A DNA stretch of 64,000 nucleotides from Grammothele lineata (GCA_002150815.3 NDFF03000367.1:434001-498000), one strand, 5' to 3'. Shown: positions 35,500 to 47,754, counted from the first letter of the stretch. The notes: generated by a model not told the origin, from the letters alone. Numbers and translations are program-made.

Positions 35500-37955
35500 A
35501 TGTCTGGGGTCGTGTATCACAGAACTGCGAATGCAAGTTCATCCTCCCCATCGGAGAATGATCCTCTCCTCGCGTCGGAGGACTTGTCAACGGCCACACC
35601 CAAGAAATATGTGTCCGTAGATGTGCTGGCCATCGGATCGGCAGATGGTGCTGACCCAGACGACGTATATCGTATGTCCATGTCTTCCGATATGTATGAA
35701 ACCTATACTGACTAACTTGGATCGAGCAGTAGAAGACTTGCCAGATCACAAGCGTCAGCTAGGTCAGATTGCTCCAATCGACCTAGACTAACATCTGAGT
35801 CAACGACTGATGCGACTGCACGGTGCTCTGTTGTAGGTCTGACGAGTACCGCATCGTTGATTTTCAATAGAGTTATCGGAACTGGGTATGCGCAATACTA
35901 CATGCGTCTCTCCTTGATCCGCTGATCTTTGTGTCGTGCACCCGTAGGATTTTCGCCACTCCAAGCGTCATTCTTCGCTCGTCCGGCAGCGTCGGCTTGT
36001 CGCTCGTCTTATGGCTCCTCGGGGCGACTGTCGCGCTGTGTGGTACAGCCGTTTACATTGAGCTGGGAACTGTAAGTTGTCATACTTGAGGAGACGTCGT
36101 TTCCATTGATTGACGCAGACGTAGGGACTTCCGCGGAACGGTGGGGAGAAGAACTACCTCGAGTTCATATACAAACGACCCAAACTGCTCGTGACCTGCA
36201 TATACGCAATGTATGCCGTCTGCACTGTGAGTCTCGCAGGGTTGATGTACTTGTCCGCCGTGCACACGTATGATGCCAACAGGGATGGCAAGCGGCTTCC
36301 GTCTCCGTCTTCGGAGAATGTACGTTACTCTATTTCCTATCATGACTGGCTGTTTTGGTTACGTTCGTTTATATAGATACGTTGCACGCAATCGATCCCA
36401 CCAGTCCGCCCTCCCCAAGGACTGCCCGGCTGGCAGGAGTCGCATGCATCACGTTCGCCCTCGTCCTACACGGCACTGCTCTCAAGGCGGGGCTACGGAT
36501 CCAGAACGTTCTCGGCATGTTTAAACTGCTTGTCCTACTTGGCATCGCTCTCAGTGGCCTAGCGGTGCTAGCTCGTGCCCCGGGATTTCATCTTGAGAAC
36601 GTCAGTTGATGCCCTCGAGTTCTCAGACGACGCCTCACTAATGACTTCGAAACAGCCTCCGAACAACCTAAAGTGGGACACAATGTGGGAAGGAAGCCTT
36701 AAGACTGGCGCGAACGCGTTTGTCACGGGCTTGTTCAACGTCATCTGGTAAGTTGAAGTTGAACAGAACTTAGTGCATTTTGAGTTTGCGCCAACTGGGT
36801 CCTTTGTAGGTGCTTCATTGGATACTCAAACGCAAACTATGCGCTCGCAGAAGTTCGAGATCCAGTGCGGACTATCAAGCGTGCTGCGCCTCTCGCCATG
36901 GTGTCTGTCACGCTGGTGTATATGCTCGTGAATGTTGCATATTACGCAGTTGTGGACAAGGCTGAGATCCTGGAGAGTGGCCGCATAGCGGCGGCACTGT
37001 ACTTCGGCAAGCTCTGGGGTGTGAATGCTGAGAGAGTACGTCTACTGTCGGAATCTCGCGTTGACGTACAGAACTCCAACACTTATCGCGGTTTGGATAG
37101 GCTGTGAGTGTCATCATCGCCCTGTCGACGTTAGGAAACATTCTCGCTGTGCTTTTCACCCATGGACGAGGTACGTTGACACTGTTATCGAGTGCAGAGC
37201 GTGAAGATGACGTGTCATCTCAGTCGTTCAAGAGCTCGCAAGAGAAGGGGTTCTTCCCTTCTCAGCGCTTTTCGCGAGCAATAGACCTTTCAATGCACCT
37301 TTCATGGGCCTGTTTGAACAATGGCTTATCACTAGTGGCCTTGTGCTCCTGGTACCTCCTGGAGATACTTATCTCTTCATGCTCAGCTGTACGTAGTCTC
37401 GGCTTTCGATTGCACCGACGCCTAACCACGACGCTGACTGTCTTGCTGGGCAGTGTCCTCGTACCCTCTGGCCCTCATCAATATGTTTGTGTCAGGGGGT
37501 CTGCTCTTCATCCATCTCCCCAGCGCCTGGCTACCCAAGACTCTCCGAACGCTCCAAGAGTCCTACAGTTGGCGACCACCCTTCCGAGCGTGGACGCCGG
37601 TGGTCTTGTTCTTCTTCCTGTCGAACATCTTCCTCGTAGGTGTGCCCCTGGTGCCGCCTTCGAAGAGATACCAAGTATACGCGCATCTTCCATACTGGGT
37701 CAGTGTCTCCTATTCCTTGCTGGCAGCAAGTGCACGGGCGTGATTCTAACATTCAGGCTTTAGGCACATGTCCTTGTCGCATGGTGTATCTCCCTGTGTG
37801 GAGTCGTATACTGGTATGTATGGTGCGTATGGCTGCCACGGAGAGGGGGATACACGCTGGTACGCGAATGGGTGCATGATGACGATGGATCAACAAGGCG
37901 GGTCGTACGCCAAGTGCGACCATCGCCAAGAGATCTCATTCAGGAAGGGCTGTAA
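35500..37955 (+). CDS. amino-acid permease, high-affinity methionine permease (MUP1) type, tandem copy 1
   Basis: Thirteen exons: 35500-35671, 35730-35762, 35837-35885, 35948-36071, 36125-36226, 36283-36319, 36377-36600, 36656-36747, 36810-37035, 37101-37170, 37224-37388, 37454-37698, 37764-37955; 576 residues. The N-terminus is Ser-rich and cytosolic. The first transmembrane helix begins at STASLIFNRVIGTGIFATPS, a typical APC/LAT signature (the G-TGIF element binds the substrate amino group). Further motifs are LRSSGSVGLSLVLWLLGA, YIELGTGLPRNGGEKNYLE, and CFIGYSNANYALAEVRDP with IKRAAPLA (conserved helix 6-7 loop). About 12 transmembrane segments are expected. MUP1-type transporters import methionine, and sometimes cysteine, at the plasma membrane. 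The substrate is inferred from family resemblance only. Confidence 0.9.
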
Positions 37956-38490
37956 GCCACCGTACTACATACCACGACGCCTCGAGCGATTGGACATGGG
38001 GCACATATGATACTACTTATGATCATGATGCGCACCTTACTATGGCTGAGCCCGCCGCTAATTGTGCGTTCCGCGACGTTCGTAAGGCCCATGTAGAGTC
38101 TCTCCACTTGACTGATGGGGTTCTCTAATCCGTGATGAAAGCGAGTCTCGCCGGGCCGCCGCCGTTCCTTATATAGGCACCGACTAACTATGAAAGGTAA
38201 TCAGCGATTACTGACTTGGCCTTCGTGGGTATCAAATGGGTATACCTTACCACCAACTTACTTATCTCCCATGCCCTCTACCTGAACGTTGACCGTGCCC
38301 CGCGTTTTCCGGCGCCCTGAGTCCCTCTCAGTCGCGTTAAGGACACGGGTAGCTCTCCTTCCTTCCACCTCCCCCAGTAATCCTTCGTCGACGAAGTTCA
38401 TAGAGAGATCAGGGTATGTTCGAACATGTCCAATAGCCGATCCTTATCTGATATGATAAGGAAGCAGCTGCACGCCTGAACGTCGCTGGC
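37956..38490. promoter_or_regulatory. spacer between tandem permease genes
   Basis: 535 bp containing the terminator of copy 1 and the promoter of copy 2. A TTATATAG element lies near 38170, about 320 bp upstream of the ATG. No other feature was seen. Confidence 0.5.
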
Positions 38491-40937
38491 ATGTCCCGCC
38501 GTGTAGCAAACGAGACCGCCGCCTCCGGGAGCTCGTCGCGTACGCCTGAAAGCGAGCCCCTACTCGTCTCGGCCAACGATGTCGAGTCTGGTTCGGATGC
38601 ACTCAAGGCATACGCGTCTGTTGACGTGCTCGGCGTTGGACAACTTGAAGACGATGCGGACGAGCTCGACGCACGCTGTACGTTTCTATCTGTCATATTG
38701 GAGGCGCGCCCGGTTTCCAAACAATTCTAGTGCACGAACTACCCGAGGGGAAACGTCAACTAGGTGAGCCACCCCGGTTTAGCACGATACGCGCCTAGGG
38801 ACTCATCCCTTTCAACTGCAGGGCTTGCAAGCACCGCGTCTCTCATTTTCAATCGAGTAATTGGGATCGGGTGCGTTCCACTCCGGATGGCCAACATGTG
38901 TAAGCTAGTCGTTGAACCGAGAGCCCCTCTAGAATCTTCGCTACTCCCAGTGTCATCCTCCGCTCTGCAGGAAGCATCGGCTTGTCTCTGGTTCTATGGC
39001 TCCTTGGAGCGACAGTGGCATTGTGTGGGACTGCAGTTTACATTGAACTTGGCACGGTGAGCCGGCTCAGTATGTTCCGGAGCTCGCTCGATGAACTCAA
39101 ACTATGCTTCGACAGGCGCTACCGAGGAATGGTGGCGAAAAGAACTACCTGGAATTCATATATAGGCGACCTAGGCTACTTGTGACCTGCATATATGCCA
39201 TGTATGCTGTGTGCACGGTGAGGCTTTTCATGTTATCACGCGTGTTTTTGCGTTCTGAGGGAAGACTTCTGATAGGGATGGTCTGCGGCTCCGGTAGCCG
39301 TGTTCGGAGAATGTGCGAAGCTCACTTTTCAACACCCCTTGTTTACTCATAACCATGTTCCCAGACGCCGTGCACGCCATCTACCCGTCTGCGCCTCCCT
39401 CTCCATACGCAGCTCGTCTGGCGGGGGTTGCATGCATCACATTCGCTCTCATCTTACACGGAACCGCACTCAAGGCGGGTGTGCGCCTACAAAATGCATT
39501 GGGAATGTTCAAGCTATTCGTCTTTATGGGTATCGCCCTTAGTGGCCTTGCTGTGCTCGTTGGCGTCCCAGGATTCCGCTTAGAGAACGTGTGTTCTGTC
39601 CACTCTCTCCATTCGTATCCGGGCGGCTGACATGAAGCGCATAGCCTCCGCATAACTTCAAGTGGGATACCATGTGGGAAGGTAGTTTCAAAGGCGGCGC
39701 GAACGCTTTCGTGGCGGGTCTGCTCAATGTCCTAGGGTATGCCCACTTACACATCTCCCCGTCTTTGGCTACTGACGCGTATCGACCAGATGCTTCGACG
39801 GATACTCGAATGCAAATTACGCGCTAGCAGAAGTGCGCGATCCCGTGCGCACCATGAAGCGCGCCGCCCCGCTTGCAATGATCGCCGTCACGGTGGTCTA
39901 CATGCTTGTCAATATTGCCTATTACGCAGTCGTCGATAAGGAGGACATTGTAGGAAGTGGTGCCATCGTGGCGGCCTTGTACTTTGGGAAGCTCTGGGGT
40001 TCAGGTGCTGAAAGGGTTCGTGGGCTGTTCAAGTTCTGTTCCCCATTGGCGATGGCTCAATGCGACTTCACAGGTGGTGACCATTATCATCGCGCTTTCC
40101 ACAGTTGGGAACATTTTGGCTGTTCTCTTCACCACAGGCCGAGGTATGTACCTCGCGATCTTGAACCCACTTATCTCAAGGTTTAATCATCCTTTGGCAG
40201 TTGTACAAGAGCTCGCACGAGAGGGCGTCCTACCCTTCTCTGCGCTCTTCTCAAGCAACAAGCCGTTCAACGCACCGTTTATGGGACTCTTCGAGCAGTG
40301 GTTTATCACAACCCTCCTTGTGCTCTTCGTGCCTTCCGGTGATGCGTTCATATTCATGCTCAGCCGTGCGTATCCGGATAGATGCCGTTCTGGTTTCTGG
40401 CTAGACAGGTGGCTGATTTTGTGGACGATCTTGCAGTCACGGCATACCCATTCGCCATCATCAATGTATTCGTCTCTGGAGGCCTGTTCTTCCTTCATCT
40501 TCCGGACTCTTGTCTATCGAAGAAGCTACAGATCCTGCGGGCATCGTACGGTTGGCGCCCGCCATTCCGTGTATGGACCCCCGTCGTTCTCTTCTTCTGC
40601 CTATCGAACCTATTTGTCGTCGGCTTCCCGCTCGTCCCGCCCTCGGAGGGGTACAAACTTTATGCGCATCTACCTTACTGGGTCCGTCCTCGTTTGCCTC
40701 CTCATAGCCATCGTACTGATTACCTTCCGTGTATAGCTCCACGCTGCCGTCGCCTGGTCCATTTCTCTCTGCGGGCTTACCTACTGGTATGTTTGGTGCG
40801 TGTGGCTCCCGCGAAGAGGAGGCTATACGCTCGTGCGCGACTGGGTGCGCGAGGACGATGGGACGACGCGACGGGTCGTGCGCAAGGTGCCAGCACAATT
40901 GGCTTCAGAAGCGGGCGTTCCGATAGACTCGACGTAA
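38491..40937 (+). CDS. amino-acid permease, MUP1 type, tandem copy 2
   Basis: Thirteen exons: 38491-38677, 38731-38763, 38822-38870, 38933-39056, 39116-39217, 39276-39312, 39365-39588, 39645-39736, 39790-40015, 40074-40143, 40201-40365, 40437-40681, 40737-40937; 584 residues. Exons 2-12 have exactly the same lengths as in copy 1, and all intron phases agree, proving tandem duplication. Transport motifs are kept (STASLIFNRVIGIGIFATPS, YIELGTALPRNGGEKNYLE, GYSNANYALAEVRDP). Differences include the tail (VPAQLASEAGVPIDST) and NVLG-CFDGYSN in place of NVIW-CFIGYSN, which replaces a bulky pair at a conserved helix. One donor (exon 9) is GTTCGT, weaker than consensus. Substrate specificity may have diverged. 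Confidence 0.9.
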
Positions 40938-41400
40938 GCGTATGTGTAACTGTGGTGTTGATGGAAATGACGAGCGTAGGGTGGAGCTCCTCGGATTTGG
41001 TTCTCACTTCTTGCTGTGTCCGACGCCCAAAGCCGAGCGCGAAGTCGTCGAGAAGAGCGTCGATGGTCCTACGCCCAACGGCTCCTTCGGTTGGGTGAAA
41101 GGAACAAGCTAGGAAGTTCCATGGCGGAGGAGCGAACGGGATATCGATCGGCCACACCTACTAAGTTGGGAGCATCCACGCATGTGCAAGTTATGACGTC
41201 GGTGCGCTTTCATCCGCCTGTATGATGCAACGACCCCATTCCTGTGGGTACGAAAGCCATAGGCAGCCACTGCCCCGTATGCATCGCATGCGTATATAGA
41301 GGACAGAGAGATGAGCATGATGCCTGGTAACACTCGTCACCCACATACGTCTTCTACGCATACTTTCCACCTCACCTATTACTCGCATATCTCTCACAAA
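40938..41400. promoter_or_regulatory. intergenic region with a TATA box before the next gene
   Basis: About 460 bp. TATATAG at 41293-41299 lies about 100 bp before the next ATG. No other feature was recognised. Confidence 0.6.
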
Positions 41401-42079
41401 ATGTCCGACTCGATCACTTTTGGCCGCCACAACGACTTCGTTGGTGATGAGGCGAGCATGGGCCGCATTCCTGGTGCGGAGGATGCCTCTACGGGCCACC
41501 ATTTTGTCGCAGTCGACCCGATGACCGGTGAGTGTCCTCCAATTCTGTGGTCACATTCTCACATTGACGAACCACTTCTCACCAGGCCAACAACGCCGTG
41601 CTCAGCGTAGGGCAGAAGAGCACCTTCCTCCCCCTACCGGGCGCGACCAACCCCCCGCTGGGGGCGTAGATCCCGGAACACGCATCGGCACAAACAGTGA
41701 GCATCTCATCCCTACTCGCCCCCATCCACGCTCTGACACGACATCCCTCGTCGCTCCAGCCCTCCAATCCGACATCCTCGCGCAACACCAACATCGCCCG
41801 GCCTCGCCTCCTCGCCGTATCCGCGAGGAGCCTGTTCCGCTCGCGCCCGCGCCTGATTCTCGCACGGTCGTCGACCGCGACCCGTTCGCGGAGCAGACGA
41901 GCGCGGCGGACACACTCACGGGTGCAACGTCGCGCGACGTGCACGGTGGATTTGGCCACCCCGGTGCGGGGATGAGCAGCGCGGAGAGACACCACGACGG
42001 GCATGCACACCGAAAGCGCGATAGACAGGGCGCGGGTCAGTATGGAGGAGAGCTCCCCAGGGATGAGCCAGATTACTAA
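41401..42079 (+). CDS. small hydrophilic protein, function unknown
   Basis: Preferred model: exons 41401-41527, 41586-41696 and 41760-42079; 185 residues. The second intron (41697-41759, GTGAGC...CTCCAG) is 63 bp with no stop, so retention would simply add 21 residues. The protein is strongly hydrophilic, rich in Arg, Gln, Gly, His and Asp, with QQRRAQRRAEEHLPPP in the middle. The C-terminal half contains VDRDPFAEQTSAADTLTG, FGHPGAGMSSAERHHDGHAH and KRDRQGAGQYGGELPRDE. There is no signal peptide or membrane segment. It looks like an intrinsically disordered protein; I do not recognise a named domain. A TATA box about 100 bp upstream suggests regulated, possibly strong expression. Confidence 0.75.
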
Positions 42080-42221
42080 GTTGGTGAACGCGTACCGTAA
42101 TCGAATTGCGACTTCAGAACCATTGTGTACATCTTAGAGCATATCCAAAACTAGCATAGTCAGTTCGAAAGTCGTAACAAGTTCTTTGGCGATATAAAGG
42201 AGGGGGTCGTGAGAAAATGAG

Positions 42222-42308
42222 AGCCCGCCGCGAGGGTCGAACTCGCAGCCTTCAGATATTCACATAAGCGTAAAAGTCTGACGCTCTGGCCGATTGAGCT
42301 AGGCGGGC
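42222..42308 (-). tRNA. tRNA-Lys (anticodon UUU) with a 13-nt intron
   Basis: On the minus strand the sequence begins GCCCGCCTAGCTCAATCGG and ends with a T-arm GAGTTCGACCCTC and acceptor GGCGGGC plus discriminator T. The acceptor stem pairs perfectly over 7 bp (GCCCGCC/GGCGGGC). The anticodon loop is C-U-UUU-A-A between TCAGA and TCTGA once a 13-nt intron (CGCTTATGTGAAT) is removed at the canonical position 37/38. The mature body is 74 nt. Confidence 0.93.
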
Positions 42309-43328
42309 ATATCATCAAGCGAATGTTGGGCAAACAGAATGTGCTCACCCACCCCCCTGGAGGTTTTGTCTCGCTTAGCAGGTCGCCGCTGATTTCCAGA
42401 CGACTGGTTCTTGGCTCTGAAGTCTATTCCCAATTCTTTCCCGTTGACGGCTTTTCTTCGCACAATGACGCCTGGGGCCACGCGTCATTACCACGGAAGC
42501 AATGCGTTCCGCGTCGCCTGTCAAAACCACATAGGCTGAGCACGGCCAGTGAACCGGTGCGCTCTTGGACGAAGTTAGTTGGTTTGACGTGTCGTTCACA
42601 GCTTGTGTCGCTGATGCGGAGGACCGCAGGTGTATGGTGTGGAGAAGCTCGGGGGACGCCTCCGCTGCTCGAGCAGTTCGCCGCGGAGGCGAGATTGAGT
42701 TCCTCTGCCTCGGCGGGTGGCCGCGACGAACTCTATTCTGTGCCGCTCCCCGGAGCCCAAGCGGCCGGGCGTGGAAGGCAACGGAGACGAGGACAGCGGA
42801 TTTCTTTGGCGGGCTGGCCATGTCGCTGACAGCTGCCGCGTGGAGGCGACAGAGAGTGGACGAACAGCGAAGAAGAAATCCGGATATAGGGAAAGCAGAC
42901 ACAGGATGTGGGGGAGATCGCCTCCCGCTCGGTCGCCCGCGCGAGCGAGTGCCCGAAAGCGCCTCGCCCGCTCCCGATACGGCGACGCAGAGTCGCATGG
43001 AGCGGCCGGTGCTGTCGAAGAGAAGCTCATGGTTTGATGGGCGGCTCCCTCGCCCGCTGCCTGTGGCGGTATTTATACCGCCGTGCCCCGCCCCCGCCCG
43101 GCCCCCGCTGCTCGACGTCCGTCCCCGTCTCCGTCATTGTCCTCGACCGCATCTTCTAATCGCCCAACCCTAATCTTGAAGAAGCATTCGCACCCGTATT
43201 ATTATCCCCCGCCCTTCGGGAACGCCATCCAAATACAGCTAATCTCTGCATACTACTTCCTCGTACACCGCTTTCAGCCATATATCCCCGTCCCGCTCGA
43301 GCCCCGCTCTCTCGTCTCTCCCTGCAAA
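42309..43328. promoter_or_regulatory. intergenic region upstream of the RRM gene
   Basis: About 1 kb. GC-rich open frames on both strands lack support. It contains an 18-bp palindrome enclosing a TATA-like core at 43065-43082, about 250 bp before the RRM gene start. Confidence 0.5.
43065..43082. promoter_or_regulatory. palindromic TATA-like element
   Basis: GGCGGTATTTATACCGCC is a perfect palindrome (8-bp arms, 2-bp centre) with TATTTATA at its heart, in the likely promoter of the two-RRM gene at 43329. Confidence 0.55.
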
Positions 43329-46300
43329 ATGTCGGTCTCTCCTTCTCGCCAACAGCTTTCTCCCCCTCGCTCTTCCCCACTCTCTCCAGCTTTTTCTCGC
43401 TCTCCGCCGTGCGATACGCCCGCAACGCCTCCGACCGCTTCAAACAGTTCCTCACACGCTCCGCCTACCCCGCCCGATTCCTCCTCTCGCGCAGCGCTCG
43501 ACGTTCCTTCCTCTCCGCACTCGATCGGCAGTCCACACTCGTCCTCCAACATCTCGCTTTCTTCCACGCTCTCTTCCGCTGCTCATATGCACCCTCGCCT
43601 TCTCGACACTCCCATCGATATCCATTGCCTTGCTCCGGAGCTCGACAGTCCGACTGTCTCCCAGGATTCCGCAGTATCTGCCCAGCACGACAGCGCTGCC
43701 GCGGGAAAGATGCACCAACAAGGTAGTCCCCGTGCGTGTCTCGTACCCGCTCTCGTAATCGTCTGATATTGAAAGCATGTCATTGATTGGCAGTTCCAAC
43801 CCTAGAACCGATGCCGCGCAAGATGCTCCCAGAAACTCTTCCTCCGCCGTTTGTCCCTGCATGCGCTCGGTCGCCGAGCAACCTGCAGGATACGCGATGT
43901 GAGCCGGAAGACTCGTCCCACGTGGACTCGAAACCTCCCAACGTCTATATCAACGGGCTTCCGCCGAATTTTCCTGAAGACGAACTGATGGCTATGACAC
44001 GCCCTTTTGGGACGGTGCTCAGCGTTCGGACGTTCACTCGACACGTGAGCGACAAGCCTTCGTGAGTCTAGAATCACCCTCTTTTACTCCCTCTGGGCGC
44101 GGATGCGGTGGCGGTGTTAATACCTTGCGTGGCGCGGATGTGCACGCTCGGTTAAGTTGAGTCGCGCTAATGGTGGCGTGTACCACCGCCGATCCGCTTT
44201 CATTATCGGCGTCTACTTACTTTGCTGACGATCGATCTAAACATCCAGGGGCTACGGCTTTGTTCTGTACGTCTTTCCATCCGTATTGCCGAGACGCATT
44301 AATAATCAGACGCGAAGATTCGAGACCCTCGATGCGGCGGAACGATGTATCGAATCGTTGCGCAAATATCGTAACCTTCATCCATCTTTCTCCAAGGTAC
44401 GTCTCATCGCGCCTGGAGTTCAGGCGGCTGTGTTCACCGTAGTCCAATAGCAAGTGCACAAGATCCCAGGCACGGAGTATGCATCCGTCCCGTCGGCCCT
44501 TGCAGCGAGTACCGGTCCTGCAGATTCTTTCAAAGTCAAGATGGAGCAGCTGTCTGATCACGCATCGACCAATCTCTACATGGAAGGTCTTCCTCTCGAC
44601 ATCACGGAGAAGGAACTCCAAGCGATCGTCATGCCATACCGTATAATGAGTTCGCGTTTCTTCCACACTCGCCTCAGCAGTCCGCCTCGGATTATAGCTT
44701 TCGTTCGGTAAGTCTCCGTTCAGGCTAAAAACCATTAGAAAGTGGTATCGTTATGGATGCGATAGCCGCTGCCGTCCTCTACAACGTACTGATAACTCGT
44801 TAGGCTCGAAACGCGTACCGCTGCGGAGGATATCATCGAACGCCTCCATGGGAGGTTGGTTCGGGGTAGGCAGGATCCAGGGTGCAGGATCTCGGTCAGG
44901 TTTGCAGACACTGCCGAGCAACGAGAGCTCAGGGTAGGTCTGATTCATATCAACGCGACCAGTCTGTTCATACCATCCTGTTACGGCAGCGCACGGAGCG
45001 TCACAGTCGTGAAGGCGAGCAGTCGCCCGCTCGCTTAACTATGGCCCGTGCGGCCCTCCTCAACCTGAAGGGCACTCAGTATTCACCGTCCATAACTTCA
45101 CCCTCTATTCCAGATGTCGGTCTTGGTAGCATCTCTGACGTCGCGGCCCCCAATCTTGGCCTTGCTTTTAATCAGCTCGGGCTTGGTCATCTCACCAGTC
45201 ACCTGTCGTCCATGTCTGTAACCTCCCCTCTCTCCGTACAGAATGTTTTCGGCCACGAACACACTGGGCGTCAAGGCTTAGGCTCACACGACCCCTCCTT
45301 CGACACCTTCCATGCCAACATCGCTCACGTTCCTGGCCAAGTCCTCCGCGTGAACGACCAATTCTCGGATCGGGGCGTCGATTCTGTGGAAAACGCCGAG
45401 CTACAATTGGCCCTGATGCGCGCACAAGGTCTGCGTGGTCGTGCACACAATGGATACACCCCTGTCGAGCAACTGATCCTCCAAGCTCATGCCCGGCAAC
45501 AACATGCAGGAGGTGTATCCACGCAACACGATCTCCAGCACCACGGCCGCCCTCCAGGATCGCGCAACGGTGCCGCCGTCGGTCCTCGCATGGGTAGTAG
45601 CGTCAGCCTTGGTCCACGACAGGTCAACAAACGCCTCCTCGACGCTCTTCCTCAACTATCTGAAGACGATTTCCACGCCACCGCCGGGCTGCTGCGCCAC
45701 CAGCAGATATCCCCTCTTTCTCCAGATATCAACGGCACGCACTTCATGTCCCCTCCTCTCGGTCTTGATCACCAGTTCTCGCGAACGAACCAGCCGTCGC
45801 GTCAACGTAACCATACCCTCGCCACACATGGTCGTCCTGAAGCGGATGGTCAAGGTTCTCACATCCGTTCTTCGACGTTACCATCTCAATACCTCGGTAC
45901 ACGTAACACCCCATCGTTCGACGTTAATCTTCCTCTGTACGACTCCAACAGCAGCATCCGTAGCAGCACTTCCATTAGCAGCAGTCTCCACACAAATCCT
46001 AACCACATCGCCAAGAAGACGGGCCCCAGCGTCGTCACTAGCAATCTTTCCTCGTCGCGTCACATCAACCACAGTAGTTCCGGCCCTATTACCGTACCCG
46101 ATACCCAGACACTCTTTACGAGCAAGAACAACATAAACGTCCCCAGTGCTGCATCACGCATCCGGGTCTCTGGCTCCGATCTTGCCGCTGCGGGGAACGG
46201 AGGCGAGGTCTCCTCGAGAGGTCCTTCACTCATTCGACCAAACTCACGTGCCCCTACGTATGGTAGCCAAGAGGGAGAAGACAGGGACGAGAACTCGCCG

Positions 46301-46477
46301 GCAGTGTCGCCTGCCCTGACGTACTCGACGCGGACGCCTGCGTCCCTAAGCCCGGCTACGCCGTATTCTGGCTTCTTCTCCGACGCGACCGAGACGTTCA
46401 AGGGCGTTGGGACGGGCGTGGCCGGCGAGGTCCGGGTCGAAGAGGGAGAGAAGGCTGTGGATGCGGGGAACCACTGA
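43329..46477 (+). CDS. RNA-binding protein with two RRM domains (RBMS-like)
   Basis: Exons 43329-43722, 43794-44061, 44249-44266, 44318-44396, 44451-44707, 44804-44933, 44990-46477; 877 residues. The third exon is only 18 bp (GYGFVL, the core of RNP1) and uses an acceptor GCGAAG for the next exon, chosen because the upstream CAG would break frame. RRM1 (about 181-265) has VYINGLPPNF (RNP2) and GYGFVLFE (RNP1). RRM2 (about 294-380) has LYMEGLPLDI and RIIAFVRLE. The linker segment PYRIMSSRFFHTRLSSPP and the post-RRM region CRISVRFADTAEQREL are also distinctive. The remaining 500 residues are Ser/Asn/Gln-rich and disordered. It probably binds mRNA and regulates stability or translation; targets are unknown. 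Confidence 0.88.
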
Positions 46478-47057
46478 GTAGGGATTCTGGACGCGCGCGT
46501 TACTATCACGGCTCACTCTTGGTCACCGTTCCCCTTGGTTCACTTCATGTCGAGCAGATCCGCAGACTGTATCGTGGACATCGGTGTCGTCGTGGCTCGC
46601 TGGTCTTGCACGTTCTTACGACTTTCCGGACTATCAGAGTAGAAGACACATTGTTGTATGACTAGTAAAGAAGTAGTAACAAGTTAGAAGTTGTGGTAAT
46701 GCAGCGTCGTTCTGCACATTTGTCGCGTGCTTATTCGATGGACGCAGTGGCGACTTCAACAAATCGAGCCAAGAAGCGCCCCGACACTTGCCTTAGATAG
46801 AAGGTTCGGGTGTTTGTGTTTGTTTGGTCGTGTCGGCGTAGGTCGGCGCATGGCCTACTGGTTGCCAGCACTCGCGTCGGGATTGCCATCGACAGCAATC
46901 CCGCTGCTGTTCTGCCCTCGGGCTCGGGGTATATATACAGGCATGTCGCCGTCGAGTCGATACACATCCGTCGAGTTTTCGCTCCCGTCTATCTCTCGAT
47001 CCCCCCTCCTCCCTTGTTGAAGTCGTCCTCAGTCCACTAAGTCGCAAGCGACTCGCA
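46478..47057. promoter_or_regulatory. intergenic region with TATA box
   Basis: About 580 bp. TATATATA at 46930-46937 lies about 120 bp upstream of the next ATG. Confidence 0.6.
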
Positions 47058-47754
47058 ATGCCTTCCTCCGCACCCTCCACCAGCACTCGCGCCCTATTCA
47101 GCGTCTTCGGTCACTCGGCTGTCCGTCGCTCGGAGGAAGTCGACATCGAGGCGCAGCCCCATATGCCTGTAGTTGCCGCTCAACCCCCACGGGCTTCCCG
47201 CCTCCACTCGCCCCACGCATCCTCCGATGCCGTCGATGATTTCTTCGGGGCCTCACATCGCGCGCCTTCTCCCACACTCCTCACGGGAACGCGCGACAGC
47301 CGCCACGACGAGGTTCACCCACCCACTCCCGTGGACGAGGCGGACGCGCTCCCCTCGTACGAACACGCGACGGGTTCCGCGGAGCCCCCTGCGTACACGC
47401 CCGTGTCGGACCAGCCGACGCTCGCGATGTACCTCTTCAAGCTCGGGTTTCGTGAGTACCTCCCATGTTCCCGCTCACCCTCTTAGTAGCACTCGGCGCT
47501 GACCGCCCTTTCTTTCTCTCTCCTTAGTATTCCCGCTCTTCTGGGTCGCAGGCGCACTCGTGCTCCTCTCGCCGCTCCGCGCGCCCGAGGACTGGGAGGC
47601 GGGCAAATCCAAGCGCGAGCGCGAGGAGCTGCTCGCGTCTATGCGCCGCGCGGAGGTCAAGTGGGCGACGCGCTGTCTCTGCGCGCTGCTCGTGCTTGCG
47701 CTCGTGGCGGCCGCGCTCGTGTTGGGGGCGCTGTTCGTTCTTAGGCGGCATTGA
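47058..47754 (+). CDS. small C-terminally anchored membrane protein, function unknown
   Basis: Exons 47058-47451 and 47528-47754; 206 residues. The N-terminal 110 residues are hydrophilic, with a PTPVDEADALPSYEHATG stretch containing a PSYE/PPAY-type motif (LPSYEHA, EPPAYTP) of the kind bound by WW-domain ubiquitin ligases such as Rsp5. Then come TLAMYLFKLGF-LFPLFWVAGALVLL (first hydrophobic segment), a charged loop SKREREELLASMRRAEVKW, and a strong C-terminal transmembrane helix CALLVLALVAAALVLGALFVL ending RRH. The arrangement resembles fungal endomembrane adaptor-like proteins, but I do not recognise a named family. Converges with MSH2. Confidence 0.8.

Noticed and set aside
42375..42998. 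Minus-strand open frame between the tRNA and the RRM gene
   Set aside because: No recognisable protein, opposing open frames overlap, and no splice structure supports it.
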